A stretch of 10,170 bases of DNA from Actinomycetota bacterium (GCA_003452655.1 DMNR01000442.1:10408-20577), one strand, 5' to 3'; shown: positions 1-6,904, counted from the first letter of the stretch. Program-made: numbers and translations. Notes: generated from the letters alone by a model not told the origin.

Positions 1-65
1 CCGAACGATAGACCCGCCGTAACGAGCACTGCCACCAACACGGTCACGGATCGAGTCCCACGCAT
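1..65 (-). CDS. N-terminus of an exported protein (partial)
   Basis: This is the first 21 codons of a minus-strand gene that continues past the left edge. The peptide begins MRGTRSVTVLVAVLVTAGLS: two early arginines followed by a hydrophobic stretch, which is the n- and h-region of a signal peptide or a single N-terminal membrane anchor. The ATG at 65 is supported by a GAGGAG Shine-Dalgarno sequence (complement of 71-76) five bases upstream. The mature part is outside the window, so the function cannot be judged. The 129 bp separating it from the end of the PfpI gene leaves room for its own promoter; a TAGAGT on the minus strand (complement of 118-123) is a weak candidate -10 box. Confidence 0.65.
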   Translation of the reverse strand, partial: MRGTRSVTVLVAVLVTAGLSF

Positions 66-194
66 CTTCACTCCTCGTGCCTGGCTGCCGCAGCGGCCGC
101 ATGTTCAGGCGGGCGTCACTCTAGGGAAGTTCGTTCCGCGTCGCCGGTTGAGAAGGGCCTAGCTGCGCGGGTCAAGCCCCGGACAACGGTGCAC

Positions 195-815
195 TCACTC
201 AGCGGCAGGACGCCACCGCTGATACTCCATGCCTGCCGCAACGTCGTCGGCGATCTGACGGGAGAACTCGCGTTCGACGAGCCAGAGCGCCAGATCGATC
301 CCGCTCGTGACTCCCCCGCTGGTGACGAGGGTGCCGTCATCGACGACCCGATCTGAAACGACATTTGCACCAAGGTCGGACAGATCAGACCAAGCGTTGT
401 GATGCGTAGTCGCCCGGCGACTCCCAACAACTCCAGCGTGGGCCAGCAGCATGGTTCCGGTGCAGACGCCGGCCATAGTTTGCGTCGACACGTGGGCTTC
501 GCTCAACAGCCGCAACAAGTGACCCTGTGAAACCTGAGCGCGCGCACCCGCCCTCGCATTCGCCACCCAGCCGCCTCCGGTAACAACAACAACGTCGGCA
601 CGACCTGGGACAAACACATCGTCAGGCTCAAAACGAATACGATGCTGCCCTTCGACGAGGGATTGTCGCTCACGAGTCACCAACCACGCGTCAACATCAG
701 CGCCGAGTGTCGACGCGCGACGCAGCACTTCAAGGGGCCCAAGTGCGTCCATTTCGTCGACGCCATCGAATACCACAATGTCGAATCTCACCCGCGCAGT
801 CTCACAGATCGGCAT
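195..815 (-). CDS. DJ-1/PfpI family protein, isonitrile hydratase-like
   Basis: About 206 residues forming a single DJ-1/PfpI (class I glutamine amidotransferase-like) domain. Visible landmarks are the first strand FDIVVFDGVDEMDALGPLEV (11-30), the glycine turn VVTGGG near 77-82, the nucleophile elbow AGVCTGTMLL with Cys118, the RRATTHH segment with His138/139, and the late TSGGVTSGIDLALWL block. The C-T-G elbow, ATTH and GGVTSGIDLAL are typical of the isonitrile hydratase (InhA) and AraC-like GATase1 branch. InhA hydrates isonitriles to N-substituted formamides; Asp23 and Thr119 may match its reported catalytic Asp and Thr, but this assignment is by eye. The reading frame is open to an ATG at 893, but that would overlap the divergent amidase start, and the domain needs only residues after about 36 of that version. 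I therefore prefer ATG 815; GTG at 854 or 791 are alternatives and none has a clear ribosome binding site. No signal peptide, so probably cytoplasmic. The exact substrate is uncertain. Confidence 0.85.
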   Translation of the reverse strand: MPICETARVRFDIVVFDGVDEMDALGPLEVLRRASTLGADVDAWLVTRERQSLVEGQHRIRFEPDDVFVPGRADVVVVTGGGWVANARAGARAQVSQGHLLRLLSEAHVSTQTMAGVCTGTMLLAHAGVVGSRRATTHHNAWSDLSDLGANVVSDRVVDDGTLVTSGGVTSGIDLALWLVEREFSRQIADDVAAGMEYQRWRPAAE

Positions 816-868
816 GCATGTGACACGTTGCGCATTGCTCGGCGACGGCAACACGATCTGCCTGTCGC

Positions 869-874
869 TAGAGT
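869..874 (+). promoter_or_regulatory. -10 box for a leaderless amidase transcript
   Basis: TAGAGT matches the actinobacterial TAnnnT -10 motif and ends exactly six bases before the amidase ATG at 881. This is the geometry expected when transcription starts at the A of the start codon. No useful Shine-Dalgarno sequence precedes this ATG at normal spacing, which agrees with leaderless translation. No convincing -35 box is visible. Confidence 0.45.
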
Positions 875-880
875 CCAGGA

Positions 881-2299
881 ATGGCTCAACCATTCTCCAC
901 TTTCAGCGATGACGCCCTCGGCGACCTCGACACGGTCGGGCTCCTCGAGGCGCTTGCCAGCGGCGGGGTTTCCGGCGAGGAACTGCGCCAGGCGTCCCTT
1001 GCCCGTTCGGAACGGGCCCGCATTCCCTTGAATGCTGTTGTCACGATGGCAGACGATCCTGCCGTTTCAACGGGACCGTTCCGCGGGATCCCGACCTACG
1101 TCAAGGACAACGAAGACATCGCGGGGCTACCCACCACTCATGGGTCCCGCGCGACAACCCGCAAACCCAAAACCACAACCTCAGCATTCGCCGAGCATTA
1201 CCAGCGGCTCGGATTCACCATTCTCGGCAAGTCAACGCTGCCGGAATTCGGTCTCACGGCAACCACCGAACCGCTTCTGACTGGCCCTACCCGCAACCCG
1301 TGGAACCCTGACCACTCGAGTGGTGGATCGTCCGGTGGGTCGGCCTCACTTGTGGCGGCCGGGGTCGTTCCGATTGCTCACGCCAACGACGGTGGCGGTT
1401 CAATTCGCATTCCAGCATCATGCTGTAGACTGGTCGGTCTGAAGCCGTCACGGGGCCGACTCATCAGCGCCCCAGAACTAGAGCGCCTCCCTGTGGCAAT
1501 CGCGGTTCAAGGTGTGGTGACAAGAACAGTTCGTGACACCGCCGCGTTCTACCGAGAGATTGAACGGCTCCATCCGACGCTTGCCCCAATCGGCAACGTC
1601 GTCGGTCCCGGTCGAGCCCGGCTGCGAATTGCCGTGGTCGACGAGGGAATGGCCGGGATTCCCGTCGATCCAGAAGTCCAGGAGACCGTTCGCCGCACTG
1701 CCGACTTGTGTTCCGACCTTGGTCACGACATCGAGTTCATTCCGTTCCCCTTTGACGAACAATTCGGCCGTGACTTCCTGCGTTACTGGGCGGGAGTGGC
1801 GTTTGCGATTCAGTTCGGTGGCAAGCAGGCATTTGATCCGGAGTTCGACAAGACCAAGCTCGAACCTTTCACTTACGAACTCAGCGGATTGTTCAAGCAC
1901 GTCGCAGTGCGGATGCCCGCGGCATTGCGCCGCCTACGCCGTTTCCCTTCCACGTATGCGGCGGCCTTCGCGGACTTCGACGTGATGCTGAGCCCAGTGC
2001 AGTCACATCCGGCGCCCGAGATCGGGTATCTGGGTGCCGAGTCCGATCCCCACGATCACCTCGTTCGCCTGCTGCGATATGCCTCGTTCACAGCCATCCA
2101 TAATGTGTCGGGCGCTCCGGCAATTTCATTGCCCATGGGCCAAAGCACGGCAGGGTTGCCAATCGGGGTGCAAGCGGCGGCGCCCTACGGGCACGAGGCG
2201 GATCTGCTGGAACTCGCCTACGAACTCGAGGCAACGGCACACATGTCGACGACAGCGCCCACGCGAAGCTGGCTCGGCGAACTGCCAAGCTCCGGCTAG
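881..2299 (+). CDS. Amidase signature (AS) family hydrolase
   Basis: A 472-residue amidase-signature enzyme, about the usual length for the family. The Ser-cisSer-Lys triad is complete: Lys75 in PTYVKDNEDIAG, cis-Ser150 in SSGGSSGGSAS and nucleophile Ser174 in NDGGGSIRIPAS. The block HANDGGGSIRIPASCC followed by LVGLKPSRGR resembles the 6-aminohexanoate cyclic-dimer hydrolase (NylA-like) branch, but that branch is full of uncharacterised amidases, so the natural substrate (a carboxamide, cyclic amide or small peptide amide) is unknown. There is no signal peptide; it should be cytoplasmic. ATG 881 is chosen because the frame opens here and a TAnnnT -10 box sits six bases upstream, suggesting a leaderless mRNA. 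It is divergent from the PfpI gene and convergent with the ClC gene, with only 4 bp between stops. The pairing with an isonitrile-hydratase-like protein hints at amide or nitrogen metabolism, but this is inference. Confidence 0.92.
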   Translation: MAQPFSTFSDDALGDLDTVGLLEALASGGVSGEELRQASLARSERARIPLNAVVTMADDPAVSTGPFRGIPTYVKDNEDIAGLPTTHGSRATTRKPKTTTSAFAEHYQRLGFTILGKSTLPEFGLTATTEPLLTGPTRNPWNPDHSSGGSSGGSASLVAAGVVPIAHANDGGGSIRIPASCCRLVGLKPSRGRLISAPELERLPVAIAVQGVVTRTVRDTAAFYREIERLHPTLAPIGNVVGPGRARLRIAVVDEGMAGIPVDPEVQETVRRTADLCSDLGHDIEFIPFPFDEQFGRDFLRYWAGVAFAIQFGGKQAFDPEFDKTKLEPFTYELSGLFKHVAVRMPAALRRLRRFPSTYAAAFADFDVMLSPVQSHPAPEIGYLGAESDPHDHLVRLLRYASFTAIHNVSGAPAISLPMGQSTAGLPIGVQAAAPYGHEADLLELAYELEATAHMSTTAPTRSWLGELPSSG

Positions 2300-2303
2300 C
2301 GCG

Positions 2304-3512
2304 TCAAGCAGTTGCCGGTGCCGCTGGAACGCTATTCGGCTCGTCGGGCACTGGGCCAACGCCGGGCACCTTTGCCAGCAGAGACCGCAAGACGTCGCCA
2401 ATCACCATTCCAACAAGGCACGTCGGGATTAGCAGCGGGCTTCCCAACAAGAGGCCGAATACAACCGCAACGATGATCATGGGCTTCCACCCGAGCTTCA
2501 AACCGGTGGAGGTTGCGGCCAGTACACCCGCCGCCGCCAGCGTCGGCACCTGAGCGTCCGAGCCGAGCACCACAAAAATGGCGCCCACCGCACCCCCAAT
2601 GAACATGGCTGGGAAGATCGGTCCGCCTCGCAATCCACCGCCTAGGCACAGCGAGTAGGCAATTCCCTTCGCCACAATGATGATCACTAGCGTGCTCATC
2701 GACGTGACCTCGAGAACCTGCGAGATGTAGCCCTCGCCCGACCCAAGAATCAGCCGGGGATCCACGTGAGTGGCCCCAACTCCGATGATTGCGACTGCCG
2801 CAACGAGCGCACCGATGATCGTTCCGCGGTAGACGTGTGGTGGACGCTTGTCGCCCCAGTTGCGCAGGTAGTACGCCGGGAGCCGGACGGCCACGATGAT
2901 GAGTGACGAAACGATCGCTACGGGAATAGCCCACAACAAATCGGTCCAGGCCAGCTGCACGGGGACGCTGACGATATTGACAGTCTGACCAGCACCCATG
3001 TTCACAACCAGGCCGATCACAGCTCCGAGTACCGCAATCTTGATCAGCTTCTCGGTATTTGATTCGTCCACCTTGCTGCGTTGCGCGAACCACATTCCCA
3101 GCGCAGTTCCCATGGCAATCAGGCCAGCCTCGGGACCAAGTACCGCACCGGAGAACAAAGAAATGACGACTGCGGCAAGGGAGATCAACGACGAACGAAT
3201 CGGATCGACCCGGACAGCGAGCCCGTCGAGTGGACTATGACCAAAGACGCCTGTGCTGCGCCGAAGCGCGACCACGAGAGTGGCTCCAACTACCAACATC
3301 ACCGCGGTATAGACACCGACGAACGCCTCGTTGTTGATTGCGTTCGGGATATCGGTCCACAACACGTCGAGAGCGACGTGGAGCAACTTGAGGTAGATGA
3401 CGCCAATTACGACACCGACGAGGAGAGCGACGATGAGTAGCACTGGCCGAAGTTTGGGTTGAGCCTGAGACTCATCACTGGCAGCAGACACTGCTGACTC
3501 TTCACTGGACAC
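2304..3512 (-). CDS. ClC family chloride channel/transporter
   Basis: A 402-residue polytopic membrane protein of the voltage-gated chloride channel (ClC) family, moving chloride or another small anion across the cytoplasmic membrane, either as a channel or in exchange for protons. Family landmarks in order are FGHSPLDG (90-97) at the place of the GSGIP anion-filter loop, GAVLGPEAG (122-130) at the place of the GREGP motif with Glu128 aligning with the gating glutamate, and GGGLRGGPIFPAMFIGG (291-307) matching the GxFxP region. Ten or more hydrophobic segments are spread from residue 22 to about 380, and the tail is short and lacks CBS domains. The frame is open to 3575, but GTG 3512 is preferred because GGAGAA (complement of 3521-3526) lies eight bases upstream. 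The start is 22 bp downstream of a strong hairpin. Substrate and channel-versus-antiporter mode are not decidable here; fluoride-type CLCs are less likely because their diagnostic motifs are not seen. Confidence 0.92.
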   Translation of the reverse strand: MSSEESAVSAASDESQAQPKLRPVLLIVALLVGVVIGVIYLKLLHVALDVLWTDIPNAINNEAFVGVYTAVMLVVGATLVVALRRSTGVFGHSPLDGLAVRVDPIRSSLISLAAVVISLFSGAVLGPEAGLIAMGTALGMWFAQRSKVDESNTEKLIKIAVLGAVIGLVVNMGAGQTVNIVSVPVQLAWTDLLWAIPVAIVSSLIIVAVRLPAYYLRNWGDKRPPHVYRGTIIGALVAAVAIIGVGATHVDPRLILGSGEGYISQVLEVTSMSTLVIIIVAKGIAYSLCLGGGLRGGPIFPAMFIGGAVGAIFVVLGSDAQVPTLAAAGVLAATSTGLKLGWKPMIIVAVVFGLLLGSPLLIPTCLVGMVIGDVLRSLLAKVPGVGPVPDEPNSVPAAPATA

Positions 3513-3533
3513 GAGAAAGATTCTCCATGCAAG

Positions 3534-3585
3534 AGCACCCTGGTTGCCTACTGGGTGGGTGGACCCAGAACGCAACCAGGGTGCT
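3534..3585. terminator. Long perfect hairpin upstream of the ClC gene
   Basis: Arms AGCACCCTGGTTGC (3534-3547) and its exact complement GCAACCAGGGTGCT (3572-3585) form a 14-bp stem. The interior adds a second 6-bp stem, CTGGGT (3551-3556) with ACCCAG (3563-3568), closing a 6-base loop. On the minus strand it lies after the stop of the 65-residue gene and just before the ribosome binding site of the ClC gene. No T-run follows on either strand, so if it is a terminator it is of the U-poor kind often seen in actinomycetes. It could equally be a 5' leader structure of the ClC mRNA. The structure is certain; the role is inferred. Confidence 0.6.
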
Positions 3586-3671
3586 TCCGCGCAGCGGCCT
3601 GCCAGCGACTGTGACGTTCGAGGCGGAGACGGAGGACCTCCTCGATCCAGTCGGGTGGTGCCGCCGGCGCG

Positions 3672-3869
3672 CTACGCGGCGTGTGTGGTGTGGAAGTGCC
3701 GCTTCGGGATATGAACGCTGTGCGCCTTCTTCGGCCTGGAGCCGAGGCGCTCATCGCGCTCGCGTTCGAGCTTGGCCATTGGATCGTTGTGCTCATCAAG
3801 CTCCGACGGTCCGAGGAAGGTGAGGAGCGTCTTGCGTGTGTAGTACTTCAACCGAAACTTGGTTTCCAT
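3672..3869 (-). CDS. Small basic protein, function unknown
   Basis: A 65-residue protein beginning METKFRLKYYTRKTLLTFLG, with a strongly basic N-terminal third, a mixed-charge middle (MAKLERERDERLG, about residues 31-43) likely to be helical, and a His/Lys-rich tail. It has no signal peptide or clear membrane segment and I do not recognise a named family. It is called real because GAAAGG (complement of 3878-3883) sits eight bases before the ATG at 3869 and a reasonable promoter lies just upstream (complement of 3915-3943). A GTG at 3878 is a possible but less likely start, as it would fall inside that ribosome binding site. It is divergent from the B12-MerR gene, and repeat pairs that could be the regulator's operator overlap its promoter, so it may be regulated by that protein. 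A second minus-strand frame overlapping its 3' end is discussed in the findings. Confidence 0.6.
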   Translation of the reverse strand: METKFRLKYYTRKTLLTFLGPSELDEHNDPMAKLERERDERLGSRPKKAHSVHIPKRHFHTTHAA

Positions 3870-3914
3870 GACATTCACCTTTCAGAGTCTTGCTTGATCT
3901 TGCCTAGTGACTTG

Positions 3915-3943
3915 ACAGTAGAACTGTTGCGTATCTTTTGCAA
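3915..3943 (-). promoter_or_regulatory. Promoter for the small basic gene
   Basis: On the minus strand, TTGCAA (complement of 3938-3943) and TACTGT (complement of 3915-3920) are separated by exactly 17 bases. The second element fits the TAnnnT -10 pattern and the first resembles TTGACA. Transcription would begin near 3908, leaving a 5' leader of about 40 bases that contains the GAAAGG ribosome binding site. The first pair of direct repeats lies in its spacer and -35 region. On the opposite strand a perfect TTGACA occurs at 3912-3917 and might serve the MerR gene, but no well-spaced -10 follows it. Confidence 0.4.
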
Positions 3944-3982
3944 TACCCAGCGCCAAAATCTTTGGCAATAGTTGTCCAATAC
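3925..3982 (+). repeat. 11-bp-spaced direct repeats, candidate B12-MerR operator
   Basis: Four related octamers are seen: TTGCGTAT (3927-3934), TTGCAATA (3938-3945), TGGCAATA (3963-3970) and GTCCAATA (3974-3981). Within each pair the spacing is exactly 11 bp; the pairs are 25 bp apart. In 11-mer form these are 3925-3935, 3936-3946, 3961-3971 and 3972-3982. CarH, the best-studied B12-MerR light sensor, is known to bind tandem 11-bp direct repeats, which fits the regulator encoded immediately to the right. The first pair overlaps the promoter of the small gene and the second lies just before the MerR start, so the site could serve divergent regulation and autoregulation. The repeats are seen; their use as an operator is inferred. 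Confidence 0.4.
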
Positions 3983-3988
3983 ACCCGA

Positions 3989-4960
3989 ATGGGTCACACT
4001 CTCGATATGAACGTTGCCGGTGCGCCGCCCGATGACATCGCCATGTCCGTAGCGAACGCCGCGGCTTTGCTGGGTCTGACGCCGTCAACGCTTCGCACCT
4101 GGGATCGCAGGTACGGCATGTCTCCCAGCGTTAGAACCAATGGCGGTCATCGCCGCTACAACGCTGATGACCTGACCCGCCTACGGCTCGCCGCCCGCCT
4201 CATTGATTCTGGCTTGCCCCCGGCCGGGGCCACCACGGCGGTGATCAACTGGTCAATTGCCGAGTGCCGCAAGCGCCTCGGAGCAGACTCCACGTCCAGT
4301 ATTGACAGCACATCGAACCTCCCCGCCGAGCAGCGCCCAGGTGGCGGTCGGGCAATCCCAATGCCGCGCGCGACGACAGAACAACGCGGACTCATGCGGG
4401 CAGCAATGTCGCTTGATCCACAAGCGGTCCGAGACCTCATGTCCGCGGCGATGCAGTCGCGAGGTGTGGTCCGCGCGTGGGAGGACCTCGCAGCGCCTAC
4501 GTTGATCGCGATCGGTAACCGTTGGGAGAACACTCGCGAAGCTGTCGAGGTCGAGCACACCGCATCGATCGGACTACAGCAAGCGCTGGATATCCCGGCG
4601 CCGGAGGTGACACGCGCGCGGCCGATCCTGCTGTGTTGTCTGCCCGAGGAACAACACGGACTTGCGCTGCTGGCTTTGCGGGCAGCTTTGATCGAGAACC
4701 GGACTCCTACCGTCATGCTCGGCACTCGGATGCCCGAGGCGGGACTGATCGCCGCTACCGCTCGGCTGCGGCCCAAAGCGGTGGTGTTGTGGGCCTCTAT
4801 GTCCGAGAACGCCGACCCGGCCGTGCTGCGCGCGCTCCCGAGTCAACGGCCTCCCATCCGGGCTTTTGTCGCCGGGCCGGGCTGGAATTTCGACCTTGAA
4901 ATGACAGAGGTCACGCCCCTGTCGTCACTGACCGACGCCATGCAAAAACTGCCGCTCTGA
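3989..4960 (+). CDS. MerR regulator with B12-binding domain (LitR/CarH-like)
   Basis: About 323 residues. An N-terminal MerR-type winged helix-turn-helix covers roughly residues 19-70 (MSVANAAALLGLTPSTLRTW, RRYG, then GGHRRY at 52-57). A low-complexity Ser/Pro/Gly linker occupies about 100-125. A four-helix bundle follows, with W179 and E189-H190 in the W-x9-EH arrangement that caps adenosylcobalamin in CarH. The C-terminal Rossmann-like B12 domain has E221-Q-H223, matching the ExH cobalamin-ligand motif, and GPGWN near 296-300. The domain order is that of CarH/LitR regulators, which bind DNA in the dark with AdoCbl and release it in light. The Gly that often follows the histidine by three residues is Ala226 here. 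Start is uncertain: ATG 3989 and ATG 4007 are both possible without a good ribosome binding site, and an upstream TTG at 3938 falls inside the candidate operator. It is convergent with the exporter gene, 22 bp apart. Confidence 0.85.
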   Translation: MGHTLDMNVAGAPPDDIAMSVANAAALLGLTPSTLRTWDRRYGMSPSVRTNGGHRRYNADDLTRLRLAARLIDSGLPPAGATTAVINWSIAECRKRLGADSTSSIDSTSNLPAEQRPGGGRAIPMPRATTEQRGLMRAAMSLDPQAVRDLMSAAMQSRGVVRAWEDLAAPTLIAIGNRWENTREAVEVEHTASIGLQQALDIPAPEVTRARPILLCCLPEEQHGLALLALRAALIENRTPTVMLGTRMPEAGLIAATARLRPKAVVLWASMSENADPAVLRALPSQRPPIRAFVAGPGWNFDLEMTEVTPLSSLTDAMQKLPL

Positions 4961-4982
4961 GGAATTCAGTGGTGCAGGGCCC

Positions 4983-6596
4983 TCACTTGTCGGCAGTCGC
5001 GAGTTCGTCGTCTTGTCTGCGCACTTCCGAGAAGAGTTCGTTCTCCTCCGCGTGCTTGGGGTACTTCCACCACACCAATACGATGGCGATGATCACCGAG
5101 ACAAGAGCGAAGATGATCGCTGCTCCCTTTCCTTCGGTGAAAGCTCGCTGTGCTGCGGCGATGAGCTGAGTCGCGTCGGCGCCCGGCAGCGTCTTCGCCA
5201 CGGCCTCGGCCCCCTCGAAGCTCGACGAGATTTCTTGGGTGGCGCGATCTCCCAACTCCTGCGCCTGCTGTGCGGGCAGAGTCGAGAACGCCTGTACGAA
5301 GTATCTGCTGTAGACCACCGCGAGTAACGTGCCGAGCAAAGCTTGGAAGACGGCTCCGCCGAGGTCCTTGGTGAGGTCCATAGATCCCGAACTCATTCCG
5401 GCCTTGCTGATCGGCAGAGATGCACTCAACGATCGCGAGGCCGATGTGGATGCCATGCCGATTCCAATCCCCACCAGGAAATAAGCGACCACGACCCAGG
5501 CTTCATGTGTACCAGGACGCCAGGTAATGAGGATCTCGACGAAGCCAACCGCAACAAACGCCAGTCCGATGAGGAACGTCAGTCGTGTGCCTTTGGCTCC
5601 GATGAACTTGCCCGCAAACACCGAGGCCGGGACCATGCCAATCGCCAATGCCAAGGTCAACAACACGGCATGCAGCGGCGTGTACCCCAGGACATTTTGG
5701 GTGAATTGTTGGCCAATGAACATTGCTCCAACGAGCGCGCCGAATGCAACCAAGCCGGCCACAAAGGCCACCCAGAATGTTGGTATCGAAGCCATCTTGA
5801 GGTCGAAGAGTGGATTGGGCGCTCGGCGTTCGCGACGCACGAAGAGGAAACCACTAACAAGCATCACAGCGAAGAGGACGCCCACTGTCAGGGTGAGGCC
5901 CTGCGGCAACATCACAATTCCGAGAACCAGACTCGAGATCATGATGACGCTAAGTGTGCCGCCGCGATGATCCACCGGTTGGTTGTGTTCCTGGGTGGAC
6001 TTCGGCAGCACGACGAACCCCAAGGCCAACACCACTAGTGCGAGCGGAACCGTGATGAGGAAGACCGATCCCCACCAGTAATTTCCGAGTAGCCACCCGC
6101 CCAAGATTGGCCCCAGCACCGACGCGCCAGTACCGATCCCGGTCCACAGTGCGATCGCGGCGGTGAGCTTCTTTCCGCGCCACAGTGCGGTGATCATCGA
6201 CAATGTCGTTGGGTACAACATGCCACCTGAGACGCCTACCGCGATTTGTGCACCGATGAGCATGACGGCCGTCGGGGACCACGCGGACAGCAGCGAAAAC
6301 GGGACGCAGAGAAAGGCCCCAAGCAGCAGCATCCGTTTGCGGCCATATCGGTCGCCGATCGCGCCGAGATAAAGAACAGTCGCCGCAATCCCGAGCTGAT
6401 ACGCGTCAGTAATTCCGGTCAGCTCGGTGTCTGTCGCATTGAGAGCAGACGCAATCGACGGCAACGCGACGTTGGAGATCGATGTATTGATGTTGGCAAC
6501 CATCGCGCCAAGAATCAGCGTCGTCAGGATGATTCCGGCCTTTGCGGGCGCCGATCCCAACGCCGAAGGTTTTGCCGCGCTTGCGGTCGTGGACAT
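4983..6596 (-). CDS. MFS drug exporter, DHA2 (14-TM) family
   Basis: A 537-residue major facilitator of the DHA2 (EmrB/QacA) type, expected to export hydrophobic or cationic drugs from the cytoplasm in exchange for protons. Evidence is the motif A loop LGAIGDRYGRKRMLLLG (77-93), the antiporter motif C region WTGIGTGASVLGPILGGWLL (151-170) with Gly162-Pro163, about 14 hydrophobic segments, and the length. A 58-residue hydrophilic loop (434-491) separates the last two membrane helices and should be outside the cell; such a loop is usual in this branch. The C-terminal tail is short and charged. The open frame reaches 6668, but ATG 6596 is preferred because the first membrane helix begins near residue 21 and a weak GAAGA lies seven bases upstream. 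No regulator is directly attached; the LitR-like gene is convergent rather than divergent. Substrate cannot be inferred. Confidence 0.92.
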   Translation of the reverse strand: MSTTASAAKPSALGSAPAKAGIILTTLILGAMVANINTSISNVALPSIASALNATDTELTGITDAYQLGIAATVLYLGAIGDRYGRKRMLLLGAFLCVPFSLLSAWSPTAVMLIGAQIAVGVSGGMLYPTTLSMITALWRGKKLTAAIALWTGIGTGASVLGPILGGWLLGNYWWGSVFLITVPLALVVLALGFVVLPKSTQEHNQPVDHRGGTLSVIMISSLVLGIVMLPQGLTLTVGVLFAVMLVSGFLFVRRERRAPNPLFDLKMASIPTFWVAFVAGLVAFGALVGAMFIGQQFTQNVLGYTPLHAVLLTLALAIGMVPASVFAGKFIGAKGTRLTFLIGLAFVAVGFVEILITWRPGTHEAWVVVAYFLVGIGIGMASTSASRSLSASLPISKAGMSSGSMDLTKDLGGAVFQALLGTLLAVVYSRYFVQAFSTLPAQQAQELGDRATQEISSSFEGAEAVAKTLPGADATQLIAAAQRAFTEGKGAAIIFALVSVIIAIVLVWWKYPKHAEENELFSEVRRQDDELATADK

Positions 6597-6676
6597 TTCA
6601 GTATCTTCACAGTTGCGGGCCGAGATATCGCGTTCACGCGGGCACTCGCGGGCGGGCCCACAATCCACGGCGGGAC

Positions 6677-6682
6677 TACGCT
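6677..6682 (+). promoter_or_regulatory. -10 box for a leaderless PLDc_N transcript
   Basis: TACGCT fits TAnnnT and ends exactly six bases before the ATG at 6689, so transcription would start at the A of the start codon. The gene has no convincing ribosome binding site. This is the same arrangement as at the amidase gene. Confidence 0.4.
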
Positions 6683-6688
6683 GGCGGC

Positions 6689-6901
6689 ATGAAGAAGAAG
6701 TGGTCCGAGCTCACTGCTCGCCAACAGACACTGGTGCTCGTCGGCGCAAGCATCGAATTGGCCCTGACAGCTACAAGTTTGGTCGATCTGGCCCGTCGGC
6801 CCGCGAATCAGATCCGCGGGCCGAAGCCAGTTTGGTTCGCTGGAGTCTTCATCCAGCCAATCGGCCCGATCGCCTATCTGACTGTGGGAATCAGGCGGTA
6901 G
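6689..6901 (+). CDS. Small PLDc_N-domain membrane protein
   Basis: A 70-residue protein with a basic start (MKKKWSELTARQQ), a hydrophobic helix at about 14-34 ending in LVDLARRPANQIRGPKPVW, and a second helix at about 48-66 with QPIGPIAYLTVGIRR. The DL-x-RRP, the RGPK turn and the GPxAYL ending are the signature of the phospholipase D nuclease N-terminal (PLDc_N) domain, the membrane-anchoring segment found at the start of cardiolipin synthases. Here it stands alone without a catalytic domain, as in many small actinobacterial proteins of unknown role, so it should be a two-helix membrane protein rather than an enzyme. The start is supported by the leaderless promoter geometry. It is divergent from the DHA2 exporter (92 bp between starts) and its stop lies 3 bp from that of the exported protein on the other strand. 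Confidence 0.75.
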   Translation: MKKKWSELTARQQTLVLVGASIELALTATSLVDLARRPANQIRGPKPVWFAGVFIQPIGPIAYLTVGIRR

Positions 6902-6904
6902 CTG

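Noticed and set aside
816..893. N-terminal extension of the PfpI gene to ATG 893
   Set aside because: It would overlap the divergent amidase start by 13 bp, adds about 26 residues before the domain, and its GGAG is only one base from the ATG.
2332..3093. 253-codon minus-strand frame inside the ClC gene
   Set aside because: Same-strand shadow of ClC; the translation has no hydrophobic pattern and many Arg, Gly and Cys residues.
3938..3988. TTG 3938 as the MerR start
   Set aside because: Adds 17 residues with no homology-like content, uses a rare start codon and lies inside the direct repeats and the opposing promoter.
4972..4986. GGGCCC-centred palindrome between the MerR and exporter stops
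   Set aside because: A symmetrical palindrome without a loop and without a T-run; too short to call a terminator.
5343..6038. 231-codon plus-strand frame inside the exporter gene
   Set aside because: Antisense to a well-supported MFS gene; the product is His/Arg/Gln-rich with no domain, as expected for a shadow frame.
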